From Flavobacteriales bacterium (GTDB taxonomy: Bacteria > Bacteroidota > Bacteroidia > Flavobacteriales_F > PHOS-HE28), in contig JACJZG010000025.1 of assembly GCA_020635715.1 (NCBI GenBank), positions 1 to 39,484 of the forward strand: 39,484 bases of DNA, read 5' to 3'. A program made the translations under genes and the position numbers. Each line of letters begins with the position of its first letter. Positions within the stretch are counted from its first letter, which is position 1. The notes beneath the pieces were generated by a model. The model worked only from the letters and a program-made list of their open reading frames with translations. It searched no databases and was not told the origin of the DNA. Positions 16,814 to 25,288 of this stretch are shown here, piece after piece.

Positions 16814-16962
16814 TGCCAGGCCACCGTACACCCGCCGATCGCCCGAGCAAGACCTGCACCGTATGCGGTCGACCGTTCCAATGGCGGAAGAAATGGGAGA
16901 AGGTGTGGGATGATGTGAAGTACTGCAGTGAACGATGCCGCAGCAACAGGAACCAGTCCTAA
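16813..16962 (+). CDS. DUF2256 zinc-ribbon peptide
   Basis: A 49-residue peptide whose start overlaps the SDR stop codon by one base. It carries CTVCGRPF (Cys15, Cys18), then WRKKWEKVWDDVKYCSERC (Cys38, Cys42), the full DUF2256 pattern of two Cys pairs around a Trp/Lys-rich core. It likely binds one zinc ion. DUF2256 genes recur next to photolyase or cryptochrome genes, but no biochemical role is known to me. The start of the downstream photolyase lies inside this gene (28-bp overlap), suggesting coupled translation. Confidence 0.88.
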   Translation: MPGHRTPADRPSKTCTVCGRPFQWRKKWEKVWDDVKYCSERCRSNRNQS

Positions 16963-18515
16963 CGCGTGAAGTCCGGCTGATCCTGGGCGATCAGCTGAAC
17001 GTGCAGCACAGCTGGTTCAATGAACCCAACAACGAGGTACTCTACGTCCTGATGGAGCTGCGCCAGGAGACGGACTACGCCTGGCACCATATCCAGAAGG
17101 TGCTCGGCTTCTTTGGCGCCATGCGACGCTTCGCCGATCAGCTCCGTGCACAAGGACACCGCGTGCTCTACCTCACCCTGGATGATCCGCGGAACAAGCA
17201 GGACTTCCCGGACAACCTGAAGTGGATCCTTGCGCAGACCGATGCCCGGGCGTTCGCCTATCAGCTTCCGGACGAATGGCGCCTCGACCAGCAGTTGAGC
17301 TCCGTCGCCGCGGCATGCGGATGTCGGGTTGAAGTCGCGGACACGGAGCACTTCCTCGCGAAGCGCGGGGAGTTCGCCGAGCTCTTCAAAGGGAAGAGGC
17401 AGTACTTGATGGAGCGCTTCTACCGTGTGATGCGCGAGCGCACCGGCCTGCTTATGCGCGGGGATGCACCCGAGGGCGGTCAATGGAACTTCGATCACGA
17501 CAACCGCGAACGCACGCCGAAGGAACATGTGCCACCGCCACCCTTGCTCTTCGATCATGACCTGCGCGGTATCGAGGCGATGGTGCGGAAGGCCGAGGTG
17601 TACACCATCGGCACAGTGGATGCACGCCACTTCCCATGGCCGTTGGATCGGGAGGAGAGCCTGCGGTTGCTCCATTACTTCTGCGAACACCTGCTCCCGC
17701 ACTTCGGCACCTACCAGGACGCGTTGAGCCTGCACAGCTGGTCGCTCTATCACGCACGGCTCAGCTTCAGCATGAACGTGAAGATGCTGCACCCCATGGA
17801 GATCTGCGAGGCCGCTGTCGCCAGCTGGCGTGCCGACCCGGAGCGCATCAGCATCAGCCAGGTGGAAGGCTTCGTGCGGCAGATCATCGGCTGGCGCGAG
17901 TACATGCGCGGGGTTTACTGGGCGCGGATGCCGGGTTTCGCGCAGCTCAACTTCCTCGGTCACGGACGCGCCCTGCCGCAGTGGTATTGGACCGGTCGTA
18001 CCCGCATGGCCTGCCTGCGCGATGCGATCACCGGAAGCTTGACCAACGCGTACGCGCACCACATCCAACGGCTCATGGTCACGGGCAACTTCGCCCTGCT
18101 CGCCGGCGCGCACCCCGATGAGGTGGACCGCTGGTACCTCGGCATCTACATCGATGCGATCGAATGGGTGGAGCTCACCAATACGCGCGGGATGAGCCAG
18201 TTCGCCGACGGCGGCATCGTGGGCACCAAGCCCTATGTGAGCAGCGGTGCGTACATCAACAAGATGGGTCACCACTGCGGTTCCTGCTACTACGATGTGA
18301 AGGACCGCACGGGTCTCAAGGCCTGTCCCTTCAACGCGCTCTACTGGCACTTCATGGCGCGGAACCGCGAGCGCCTGCTGGGCGATGGCGCGCGCAGTGG
18401 CATGATCGCGCGCATGGGCATGACCTACCGGACATGGGACCGCATGTCCGCGCATACCAGGCAGGAGCTGCTGGACAAGGGTGATTCACTGCTCGAACGG
18501 ATCGAAGAACTATGA
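16935..18515 (+). CDS. phrB: FeS-type prokaryotic (6-4) photolyase (PhrB/CryB family)
   Basis: A 526-residue flavoprotein that uses blue light to reverse UV (6-4) lesions in DNA. It matches the iron-sulfur bacterial cryptochrome/photolyase group: LILGDQLN at the start, four cluster Cys at 360, 448, 451 and 464, and PFNALYWHF near the end. The Cys spacing (88, 3, 13) equals that of Agrobacterium PhrB (350, 438, 441, 454). By the same offset of 10, PhrB His366, Tyr424 and Tyr430 correspond to His376 (AHHIQRLMVTGNF), Tyr434 and Tyr440. It overlaps DUF2256 upstream by 28 bp and the DASH cryptochrome downstream by 4 bp, so the genes are translationally coupled. Confidence 0.93.
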   Translation: MPQQQEPVLTREVRLILGDQLNVQHSWFNEPNNEVLYVLMELRQETDYAWHHIQKVLGFFGAMRRFADQLRAQGHRVLYLTLDDPRNKQDFPDNLKWILAQTDARAFAYQLPDEWRLDQQLSSVAAACGCRVEVADTEHFLAKRGEFAELFKGKRQYLMERFYRVMRERTGLLMRGDAPEGGQWNFDHDNRERTPKEHVPPPPLLFDHDLRGIEAMVRKAEVYTIGTVDARHFPWPLDREESLRLLHYFCEHLLPHFGTYQDALSLHSWSLYHARLSFSMNVKMLHPMEICEAAVASWRADPERISISQVEGFVRQIIGWREYMRGVYWARMPGFAQLNFLGHGRALPQWYWTGRTRMACLRDAITGSLTNAYAHHIQRLMVTGNFALLAGAHPDEVDRWYLGIYIDAIEWVELTNTRGMSQFADGGIVGTKPYVSSGAYINKMGHHCGSCYYDVKDRTGLKACPFNALYWHFMARNRERLLGDGARSGMIARMGMTYRTWDRMSAHTRQELLDKGDSLLERIEEL

Positions 18516-19813
18516 GCCGCGCCATCCTCTGGTTCCGCAACGATCAACGGTTGGCCGATAACCCGGCCCTGCTGGCCGCGCTTTCGGCGCATGCGGAGGT
18601 GTTGCCGGTCCTCATCCTCGACCCGCGACAGCATGGCCCATCGCCGCTCGGCTTCGATCGGTCCGGACCCTTCAGGAGGCGCTTCATCCGGGAGGGGATC
18701 GCCGACCTGCATCGCCAGCTGGCCGCGAAGGGCAGCGCGTTGCATGTGCGCTGGGGGGAGCCGGCAGAGGTCCTGCCGCACCTCGTGAAGCTGTGGAGCG
18801 CGGACGCCATCCATGCACAGCGGTTGTTCGCGTGGGAGGAACAAGAGCAGGAAAGGGAAGTGGCCGCTGTGGCTCATCTGCGCTTGCACGCACCCAACAC
18901 GCTCTTCCTGCCCGGTGATCTGCCCTTCGCCCTTGAGAAGCTGCCACAGGTGTTCACCGACTTCCGCAGGCAGGTTGAGCGCAGCGGCGCCGTGCGTACG
19001 GCATCGCCGGAACCCGAGCATATCCCGACCCCGAAGGAATGGAAGGGAAGACCCTTGGCACAGGACGAACTGCCCTATTCACCGATCGATGACGACCCGC
19101 GCGCCGCGATGCGCATGGTCGGAGGGCGCACGGCGGCGCTTGCCCGCTTGAAGCATTACCTCTGGGACACCCAAGCGCTCTCTCGATACAAGGAGACGCG
19201 CAACGGCCTCCTCGGCGCCGACTACAGCAGCAAATTGAGCCCGTGGTTGGCCAGCGGAGCCATCAGTGCGCGCGAGGTCTGGCATGAAGTGAAACGCTAC
19301 GAGACGGAAAACGGCGCCAACGACAGCACCTACTGGCTCGGCTTCGAGCTCTTGTGGCGAGACTTCTTCCAGTTCACGGCGGCCCGGTACGGTGCTGCAT
19401 TGTTCCGGCCGGGCGGCATCACAGACGGGACCATGCGTGGCACCAACGACATCCTTCGGTTCGCAGCCTGGTGCAATGGCCGCACCGGTCAGCCTTTCAT
19501 CGATGCGAACATGCGCGAGCTGGCGGCGACGGGCTGGATGAGCAACCGGGGCAGACAGAACGTGGCGAGCTACCTGGTGCATGACCTCGGGCTCGACTGG
19601 CGCATGGGGGCTTGGTGGTTCGAGCGGCTACTCGTCGATTATGACCCGTGCAGCAACTGGGGCAACTGGCAGTACGTGGCGGGCGTGGGCAACGACCCAA
19701 GGAAGGACCGTCGTTTCGATCCGGAACGCCAGGCACGGATGTATGATCCGGAAGGGGCTTTCGTGCGGCTTTGGACAGATCCGCATAGCATGCCGTTAAA
19801 GGAGACTCTTTAG
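18512..19813 (+). CDS. DASH-family cryptochrome / photolyase
   Basis: A 433-residue blue-light flavoprotein. The N-terminal antenna domain starts AILWFRNDQRLADNPAL. The FAD domain contains YKETRNGLLGADYSSKLSPWLASGAIS, then WLGFELLWRDFFQF, then NRGRQNVASYL, and the FAD/Trp region DYDPCSNWGNWQYVAGVGNDPR. These blocks are typical of DASH cryptochromes, which repair cyclobutane dimers mainly in single-stranded DNA and may also signal. It is the last gene of the light-repair operon, starting at an ATGA overlap with the (6-4) photolyase. Having both enzymes would cover both main UV lesions. Confidence 0.93.
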   Translation: MSRAILWFRNDQRLADNPALLAALSAHAEVLPVLILDPRQHGPSPLGFDRSGPFRRRFIREGIADLHRQLAAKGSALHVRWGEPAEVLPHLVKLWSADAIHAQRLFAWEEQEQEREVAAVAHLRLHAPNTLFLPGDLPFALEKLPQVFTDFRRQVERSGAVRTASPEPEHIPTPKEWKGRPLAQDELPYSPIDDDPRAAMRMVGGRTAALARLKHYLWDTQALSRYKETRNGLLGADYSSKLSPWLASGAISAREVWHEVKRYETENGANDSTYWLGFELLWRDFFQFTAARYGAALFRPGGITDGTMRGTNDILRFAAWCNGRTGQPFIDANMRELAATGWMSNRGRQNVASYLVHDLGLDWRMGAWWFERLLVDYDPCSNWGNWQYVAGVGNDPRKDRRFDPERQARMYDPEGAFVRLWTDPHSMPLKETL

Positions 19814-19872
19814 CGCAGTGAACCCATGTAGTGGCGCTTCGGCCGCGGCATGAACAACAGGTGGGTTCGATC

Positions 19873-20625
19873 TCACCAACTACCCCCCGCGCCACCACCG
19901 CCGAAGCCCCCACCACCAAAGCCGCCGAAGCCACCCCCGCCACCGCCAAAGCCTCCGCCAGTACCGCCGAAACCGCCGGTGAACATGTTGCCACCTTCCC
20001 CACCGGGGCCGAGCGTCGCACGTTCCAGGTAATTGAGCAGGGAGAAGACGGCGATCAGATCCGTCGGGCGCGGCGACCGTTCCTTCAGTTGGTCACGGGT
20101 GCCCTCATCCAACAGCGTGATGCAACTGCCCAATTCGAACACGTGCTTCATCGAACGCTCCCAACCGCCTACCAGTGGACGACCGATGTCCTGTTCCACG
20201 GTGAAAAGAAGATCACGGATGCGATCACAGATCGCACGGCCTGTTGCCGTGCGCGTATGTCGACCGCTGAGGAGGCCCGCCTCCTTCAGGTCCGGGAACA
20301 TCAGGTCATACTTGAAAGCCTCATGGTCCTCGATCCGGTCCTCGATCGCCAGGCGGAGGTCCACCAATGAGCAAGGCCGGTCAGCCGGGACGAGCTCCCA
20401 CGCGAAGGTCCCGGAGCGATCGTTCGGCTCAGGCTTGTCGCCGCGTGTCAGGAAGAGCCGGTTCAATGTGCGCTTGCGTCGCCCGCCGACGGCCACCTCC
20501 TTGAAGTCCACGAGCAATGACCCTGTGAAGCACAGGTGTTGCAGGCAGTGGTAAAGCATCGTTTCACCCGATGAGAGCATCGGGTGCCTGAGGTAGACAT
20601 AAGCCTGCGGGCTCAGCTGTGCCAT
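19873..20625 (-). CDS. Uncharacterised protein with Gly-rich tail ending in Trp
   Basis: A 250-residue protein of unknown function. Residues 1-200 look alpha-helical and partly winged-helix-like (LKEAGLL, then RTATGRAICDRIRDLL). The last ~45 residues are almost only Gly with spaced Phe, ending GGGGAGGSW. Tails of this kind occur at the end of TPM-domain, DUF2207 and TIGR04222-type membrane proteins, but no transmembrane helix is visible here. The plus strand reads as a Pro-rich stretch over the same tail, which is only a shadow. It is convergent with the DASH cryptochrome gene and 78 bp downstream of the cytochrome P460-like gene on its strand. Confidence 0.7.
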   Translation of the reverse strand: MAQLSPQAYVYLRHPMLSSGETMLYHCLQHLCFTGSLLVDFKEVAVGGRRKRTLNRLFLTRGDKPEPNDRSGTFAWELVPADRPCSLVDLRLAIEDRIEDHEAFKYDLMFPDLKEAGLLSGRHTRTATGRAICDRIRDLLFTVEQDIGRPLVGGWERSMKHVFELGSCITLLDEGTRDQLKERSPRPTDLIAVFSLLNYLERATLGPGGEGGNMFTGGFGGTGGGFGGGGGGFGGFGGGGFGGGGAGGSW

Positions 20626-20703
20626 GGACCGTCAACGCAAGATGGGCGATCCCCCTGATCCTCACTGCTGCCTCCCGATCCGGTCGATCAAATGACCACC
20701 CCG

Positions 20704-21222
20704 TTACGGGAAGTACAAGTTCATCAACGTCGCGTCGATCTCCCCGTCCTGGGTGTGGCAGGTGCGGCAGGCCGCGCCGCGGTCCAAGGCCGGTGCGCGC
20801 ACCTCCCCGTTGGCGCGCAGGTAACCCCAAACCCAGCCTCCGGCATCGGCCGCTTCGGACTCCGGTCGCTTCAGCAGCACGGCATAGCTGCCCAAGGTGT
20901 TGGCATCGCTCCAGAGTTCCTTCACGATCAGCGACCCCGGCGGGAAGGTGGTATCGGCCACTACGCGATATAGCGAGTCAAGCGCGGTGGCGGCGACGTC
21001 ATTGAAACGGGTGCGTAGGAAGGCCTCGCTATGGCCGGAGCCCGTGCTGCGCGGCAACAGGTCCGGGGAATTCTTGTACCACACGCTCCCGGAACTGTTC
21101 AGCGCCATCTGGTAGAGCTCTGCGTCCAAAGGGGCGGTGCCGGCTTCGTGCTTGCAGGCGACAACCGACCAAGCCACGACCATTGCCAAGCCCAACTGGG
21201 GAGAGAACGAGCGCAAGGGCAT
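20704..21222 (-). CDS. Cytochrome P460-like haem lipoprotein
   Basis: A 172-residue exported protein. The N-terminus has a hydrophobic stretch ending in a lipobox (WSVVAC, Cys23), so it is probably lipid-anchored. The body has the P460-type layout: FPPGSLIVKELW, a central GSYAVLLKR strand, GGWVWGYLRANGEV, and a single C-terminal haem motif CRTCH. P460 enzymes oxidise hydroxylamine or NO-linked compounds; many short relatives are simply electron carriers, and the crosslinking Lys of true P460 cannot be confirmed by eye. It lies upstream of the Gly-tail protein on the same strand. Confidence 0.72.
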   Translation of the reverse strand: MPLRSFSPQLGLAMVVAWSVVACKHEAGTAPLDAELYQMALNSSGSVWYKNSPDLLPRSTGSGHSEAFLRTRFNDVAATALDSLYRVVADTTFPPGSLIVKELWSDANTLGSYAVLLKRPESEAADAGGWVWGYLRANGEVRAPALDRGAACRTCHTQDGEIDATLMNLYFP

Positions 21223-21324
21223 TACTCAAAGATAGTCGGGGAGGAACACGACCCGTTGGAGGTCGTTACTCGATCCTGCCATTCTGGGAGGTCAATAGCA
21301 GCCCGATCGGCAGATCTTCGCCCT

Positions 21325-21711
21325 ATGAGCAAGTCGTTCAAACCCACCGGCTACAATTCCGTCTCGCCCTACTTCATCGTTCCCGATGCGGATCATTTCA
21401 TCCAGCTCATGAAGGACCTCTTCCACGCGCAGGAGCTCCGCCGCTACGACATGCCCGATGGCAGCCTCATGCACGCCGAACTGATGCTCGATGACACGGT
21501 GATCATGTTGGGGCAATCGACGGAGAAGTATCCTGCCGTGCCGATGGTGATGCATGTGTACGTGCCGGATGTGGATGCGGCCTACATGAAGGCCCTTGCG
21601 CTGGGGTGTACGTCCATGGAAGCACCCAAACAGCGCGAAGGCGATCCGGACCGCCGGGCTTCCTTCAAGGACTACGCGGGCAACTGGTGGAGTGTGGGCA
21701 CGCAGCTGTAG
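21325..21711 (+). CDS. VOC (glyoxalase/bleomycin-resistance) family protein, PhnB-like
   Basis: A 128-residue vicinal-oxygen-chelate protein. It starts with SVSPYFIVPDADHFIQLMKDLFHA, then MHAELMLDDTVIMLGQS, MHVYVPDVDAAYMKALALG and a final FKDYAGNWWSVGTQL. The paired beta-alpha-beta modules and the short length fit the PhnB-like subgroup. The substrate is unknown, and metal-site residues cannot be assigned with certainty. The ATG at 21325 starts the domain; in-frame sequence upstream has no family resemblance. It is divergent from the cytochrome P460-like gene. Confidence 0.82.
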   Translation: MSKSFKPTGYNSVSPYFIVPDADHFIQLMKDLFHAQELRRYDMPDGSLMHAELMLDDTVIMLGQSTEKYPAVPMVMHVYVPDVDAAYMKALALGCTSMEAPKQREGDPDRRASFKDYAGNWWSVGTQL

Positions 21712-21803
21712 TGCCCTGACCAGCCTGTTCTTCGCAGTATTTATTCGGGTCTTGCGCCGAGGCAGACCGGCACACCATCTTTGAGCGTATGATAGCGAAT
21801 ACG

Positions 21804-22667
21804 ATGCGCACGATCCGGACCTTGACCCTGCTCGTATCGGGTCTGCTTGCCTCAGGCATACTGGCCCAGGCGGTGGTTGCTCCATCCTGCTGTCCGATTC
21901 GAGCACCGTGCGCCAGTTCTGGTGCTTGGATATCCAGTCGCAACGATCGAACCGGTCGTGTTCCTGGTGGAGGTACCGGTGTTCAGGTTACGGGCCTTCC
22001 ACCAAGGGTGACCGCTGTGCTCTCGAACGACACCCTTACCGTCTCCGGAACGATCACCACCGAAGGTCTTCATGCTCCCGAGGTCACCACGAGCGAGGGA
22101 TGCGTTTACACCTATTGGCTCATGGATATGTCGTTGGTCGTCGATCCGGAGTTCTCTTGCAGTGTGGTTGGTGAGGATGTCATCCTGCACTGGCCGGGTA
22201 TGAACGCACCCCTCGAATGGGGGGACGATATGATCATTCTATGCACCACCGACGAGGGTTTCTTTGACGTCTTGACCTTGTTCCTTCCAGCGCCTGACTC
22301 CGCGGTATGGAGCGGACTGCCTACGAACACGGAGCTACACTTCGGCATGACGGGGAACGGCGCACCGTATTGTTTCCCGGGGTATTTTGAGACCAGCTGT
22401 ACCATCATCACCACTGGGGTGAACGAACACGCTCAGGGCGACATGCAGGTGCGTGCAGTGCCGCATGGTGAATGGCTCGAACTTTCAGCGCCGGTCGCGC
22501 TTAGCGAAGTGCGCGTCTACGACATGGTCGGTGGCCTTATCGCAGCGCGCAAGGTGAACGCGTTCTCGGCGAGCTTGCCCATTGCATCGTTGGCTACTGG
22601 AGTGTACCTGCTTCATGTCGTGGGCGCTGATGGCCGCGTTTCCGTACAGCGCTTCGTGAAACAGTAA
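21804..22667 (+). CDS. Secreted T9SS cargo protein, apparent frameshifts near the 5' end
   Basis: Encodes a signal peptide (LTLLVSGLLASGILAQ), a body with VTAVLSNDTLTVSG and FSCSVVGEDVILHW, and a C-terminal type A-like sorting domain (LSEVRVYDMVGGLIAAR; IASLATGVYLLHVVG; QRFVKQ). Between about 21869 and 21994 the open frame uses unusual codons: by hand, 14 of 36 codons end in G or C, against 32 of 42 in the frame one base earlier, which reads GGCSILLSDSS and RQFWCLDIQ. That suggests one or more small indels that restore frame, either sequencing errors or real decay. A CATCTTTG box at 21776-21783 may be the promoter. The start at 21804 was preferred over 21789, which is only 6 bp after that box. 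Confidence 0.65.
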   Translation: MRTIRTLTLLVSGLLASGILAQAVVAPSCCPIRAPCASSGAWISSRNDRTGRVPGGGTGVQVTGLPPRVTAVLSNDTLTVSGTITTEGLHAPEVTTSEGCVYTYWLMDMSLVVDPEFSCSVVGEDVILHWPGMNAPLEWGDDMIILCTTDEGFFDVLTLFLPAPDSAVWSGLPTNTELHFGMTGNGAPYCFPGYFETSCTIITTGVNEHAQGDMQVRAVPHGEWLELSAPVALSEVRVYDMVGGLIAARKVNAFSASLPIASLATGVYLLHVVGADGRVSVQRFVKQ

Positions 22668-22732
22668 CGACTGCCACGCACTGGCTATCTTCGTTGCCAT
22701 GCCTGAGCGATCTCAGCTAAGGCGTGCAACCC

Positions 22733-24193
22733 ATGGCCACCAAGACCAAGAAGCCCCTCGACTGGGCACTCGCCCCCGCCCCCGAATCCGCTGACCACGT
22801 CAATATCAACGGGCAATACGAGCTCTTCATCAACGGCAAGTGGCAGAAGCCCAAGAGCGGGAAGTACTTCGACACCATCAACCCCGCCAACGAGAAGAAG
22901 CTCTCGCGCATCGCCGAGGCCAATGAGGCCGACGTGGACGCCGCCGTGAAGGCCGCGCGCAAGGCCTACGACAGCGTGTGGAGCAAGATGCCCGCGAGCG
23001 AACGCGCCAAGTACATCTACCGCATCGCGCGCCTGCTGCAGGAGAAGGCCCGCGAGTTCGCCGTCATCGAGAGCATGGACGGCGGCAAGGCCATCCGCGA
23101 AAGCCGCGATGTGGACGTGCCGCTCGCCGCCGCGCACTTCTTCTACTACGCCGGTTGGGCAGACAAGCTCCACTACGCCTTCCCCGGCAAGCAGGTATCG
23201 CCGCTCGGTGTCGCCGGGCAGGTCATCCCCTGGAACTTCCCGCTGCTCATGGCTGCGTGGAAGCTCGCCCCTGCGCTCGCCTGCGGCAACACCGTGGTGC
23301 TGAAACCCGCCGAGACCACCCCGCTCACCGCGCTCAAGCTGGCCGAACTGCTGCAGGAGGCCGAGCTCCCCGATGGCGTCGTCAACATCGTCACCGGTGC
23401 GGGTGCCACGGGCGCGGCGGTGGTCAACCATCCCGATGTGAACAAGGTCGCCTTCACCGGCAGCACCGGAGTCGGAAAACTTATCCAGCGGGCTACTGCC
23501 GGAAGTGGTAAAAAACTCACCCTCGAGCTCGGCGGCAAGGCGGCCAACATCATCTTCGCCGACGCCACCATCGACCAGGCCGTCGAAGGCATCATCAACG
23601 GCATCTACTTCAACCAGGGCCACGTGTGCTGCGCCGGCAGCCGCCTCTTCGTGGAGGAAGGCGTGTACGACGAGGTGATCCGCAAGCTCAAGCACCGCAT
23701 GCGTTCGCTCGTCGTGGGCGATCCGCTCGACAAGAACACCGACATCGGCGCCATCAACTCGCACGAACAACTGACAACTATCAACCGCTACCTGAAGCAC
23801 GGCGTGGCCGACGGAGCGGAAATGTATCAGCCAACGTGCGACCTCCCCTCGAAGGGCTATTGGTGCCGCCCCACGCTCTTCCTCAACGTGGCGCAGAGCG
23901 CGCGCATCGCGCAGGAGGAGATCTTCGGCCCCGTGCTCGCCGTGCAGACCTTCCGCACTGTGGACGAGGTGATCCAGAAGGCCAACAACACCCCCTACGG
24001 ACTCAGCGCCGGCGTGTGGACGGACAAGGGCAGCAAGATCTTCAACCTCACCAGCAAGCTCCGCGCGGGCGTCATCTGGGCCAACACCTACAACAAGTTC
24101 GATCCCACCTCACCCTTCGGCGGCTACAAGGAAAGCGGCTACGGACGCGAAGGCGGCGTGCACGGGCTGGGGGCGTACTTGAATTTGAATTAA
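22733..24193 (+). CDS. NAD(P)-dependent aldehyde dehydrogenase
   Basis: A 486-residue full-length aldehyde dehydrogenase that oxidises an aldehyde to the acid. Visible are the NAD-binding IPWNFPLLMAAWKLAPAL, LKPAETTPLTAL and FTGSTGVGK; the catalytic Glu in LTLELGGK; the nucleophile in NQGHVCCAGSR; and EEIFGPVLAV and SPFGGYKESGYGRE near the end. A short N-terminal extension precedes the domain. The ATG at 22733 is preferred to a GTG at 22724. A TATCTTCG box at 22686-22693 is a plausible promoter. With deoC (13152) and the short ALDH-like gene (35705) it likely handles acetaldehyde from deoxyribose breakdown; the genes are not adjacent here. Confidence 0.93.
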   Translation: MATKTKKPLDWALAPAPESADHVNINGQYELFINGKWQKPKSGKYFDTINPANEKKLSRIAEANEADVDAAVKAARKAYDSVWSKMPASERAKYIYRIARLLQEKAREFAVIESMDGGKAIRESRDVDVPLAAAHFFYYAGWADKLHYAFPGKQVSPLGVAGQVIPWNFPLLMAAWKLAPALACGNTVVLKPAETTPLTALKLAELLQEAELPDGVVNIVTGAGATGAAVVNHPDVNKVAFTGSTGVGKLIQRATAGSGKKLTLELGGKAANIIFADATIDQAVEGIINGIYFNQGHVCCAGSRLFVEEGVYDEVIRKLKHRMRSLVVGDPLDKNTDIGAINSHEQLTTINRYLKHGVADGAEMYQPTCDLPSKGYWCRPTLFLNVAQSARIAQEEIFGPVLAVQTFRTVDEVIQKANNTPYGLSAGVWTDKGSKIFNLTSKLRAGVIWANTYNKFDPTSPFGGYKESGYGREGGVHGLGAYLNLN

Positions 24194-24198
24194 GTCAT

Positions 24199-24291
24199 GT
24201 GGGCGTGCCGGCGCCAAACGCGCGCCGTCGGGCTATCCGCAGTAGTCCTCGCTGCGCTGCGGGCTACTTGCTCCTATCCCTCACGCGGAAT
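24199..24291. repeat. Dispersed intergenic repeat (GGGCTATCCGC ... CTATCCCTCACGC type)
   Basis: Right after the ALDH stop, the sequence contains CGTCGGGCTATCCGC, a CGCTGCGCTGCGGGCTACTTG middle and CTATCCCTCACGC. I recognise this from many Bacteroidota genomes as a short non-coding dispersed element. Only one copy is in this window, so the repeat status rests on memory. It marks the left edge of the lower-GC accessory region. Confidence 0.5.
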
Positions 24292-24332
24292 GCCGCTGGG
24301 AACATAACTTTCCAGTACTTTCAAACAGAATC

Positions 24333-25265
24333 ATGTCTGACAAGGAAGAAACACCACTGGTGGAGCCGGAAGAGCCGACATCACTGTCGGAGTTCTTGGA
24401 GAGTGCGTCCCCTAATCAATTCTGCACTGTAACTGAGCTTTCGAAGAGAGAATGGTCTGGCATCGAATACAAGCCAGCGCTTGCAACACCAGAGATTCAG
24501 TTGCACTGCGCAAGTGACCGGTGCAATGGAATGCGCTTCTTCCGGAGCAAGTCCGAAGCCCCGATCTATCTGACCAAGGACAATTGGGTGCTTGTTTATG
24601 TCACTTACCTATGTGCCAATTGCCAAGCACAGGAGAAAATCTTCTCGCTGGCAATTGAGCTCAAGGAGTACAACGGAACCACGACCAGCATTCAAGGATC
24701 TGGTACCTGCTACAAGTTCGGCGAGTTGCCAACGTTTGGTCCGCCTGTGGCCGCTAGGTTGATAAGTCTAGTTGGTCCAGACCGGGAGATTTTTCTCAAA
24801 GGGAGGCGTTGTGAGAACCAGGGCCTTGGTATCGGTGCATTCATCTACTACCGTCGGGTGGTTGAGAATCAGAAGAAGCGAATTCTTACAGAGGTTCTCA
24901 AGGTCCTCGAGAAAGTCGATGGATCACCGGAGAAAGTCGAGAAGGTCATGAAAGCAATTGAGGAAACGCAATTCAAGCGCGCGATTGACATGGTCAAAGA
25001 CGCTCTACCACAGGTGCTACGAATCAATGGGCACAATCCAATGACTTTGCTCCACAGTGCGCTCAGCGATGGTGTTCATGACCGTACCGATGAGCATTGT
25101 ATGCAGCTAGCCACCAGCATTCGTGTAGTTCTAGGAGAATTATCCGAACGCTTGTCACAAGCGCTCAAGGATGAGGCTGAACTTCAGAAGGCGCTATCCC
25201 ATTTGATCAATGTGAAGCAGCCAGCGTCCGCGAAACCGAAGGAGAACGGTGTCAAGGCCGAGTAA
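24333..25265 (+). CDS. Zinc-ribbon plus HEPN/DUF4145-like protein
   Basis: A 310-residue protein not recognised as a named gene. Residues 59-97 hold two Cys pairs (CX4C at 59/64 and CX2C at 94/97), consistent with a zinc ribbon. From about residue 164 the sequence GLGIGAFIYYRRVVENQ and LLHSALSDGVHDRTDEHC, then a long final helix, resembles DUF4145/HEPN-type helical domains found in many defence-related proteins. Codon use and base composition (about 50% G+C in one hand-counted line, against about 60% or more around it) differ from the neighbours, suggesting recent transfer. It is 23 bp upstream of a membrane HEPN-like gene, forming a two-gene unit. Confidence 0.7.
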   Translation: MSDKEETPLVEPEEPTSLSEFLESASPNQFCTVTELSKREWSGIEYKPALATPEIQLHCASDRCNGMRFFRSKSEAPIYLTKDNWVLVYVTYLCANCQAQEKIFSLAIELKEYNGTTTSIQGSGTCYKFGELPTFGPPVAARLISLVGPDREIFLKGRRCENQGLGIGAFIYYRRVVENQKKRILTEVLKVLEKVDGSPEKVEKVMKAIEETQFKRAIDMVKDALPQVLRINGHNPMTLLHSALSDGVHDRTDEHCMQLATSIRVVLGELSERLSQALKDEAELQKALSHLINVKQPASAKPKENGVKAE

Positions 25266-25288
25266 CGCCAAAAGCCAAGCCGTGAGCA

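Noticed and set aside
16959..18455. 498-codon minus-strand open frame opposite the photolyase
   Set aside because: The plus strand carries clear FeS photolyase motifs; the reverse frame has no recognisable features.
19861..20000. Tandem repeat or CRISPR-like array
   Set aside because: The repeats are degenerate Gly codons of a coding tail, without spacers.
19850..20032. Proline-rich plus-strand open frame
   Set aside because: Reverse reading of the Gly-rich tail codons of the minus-strand gene.
22685..23800. 371-codon minus-strand open frame opposite the aldehyde dehydrogenase
   Set aside because: Antisense shadow; the plus strand encodes all ALDH motifs.
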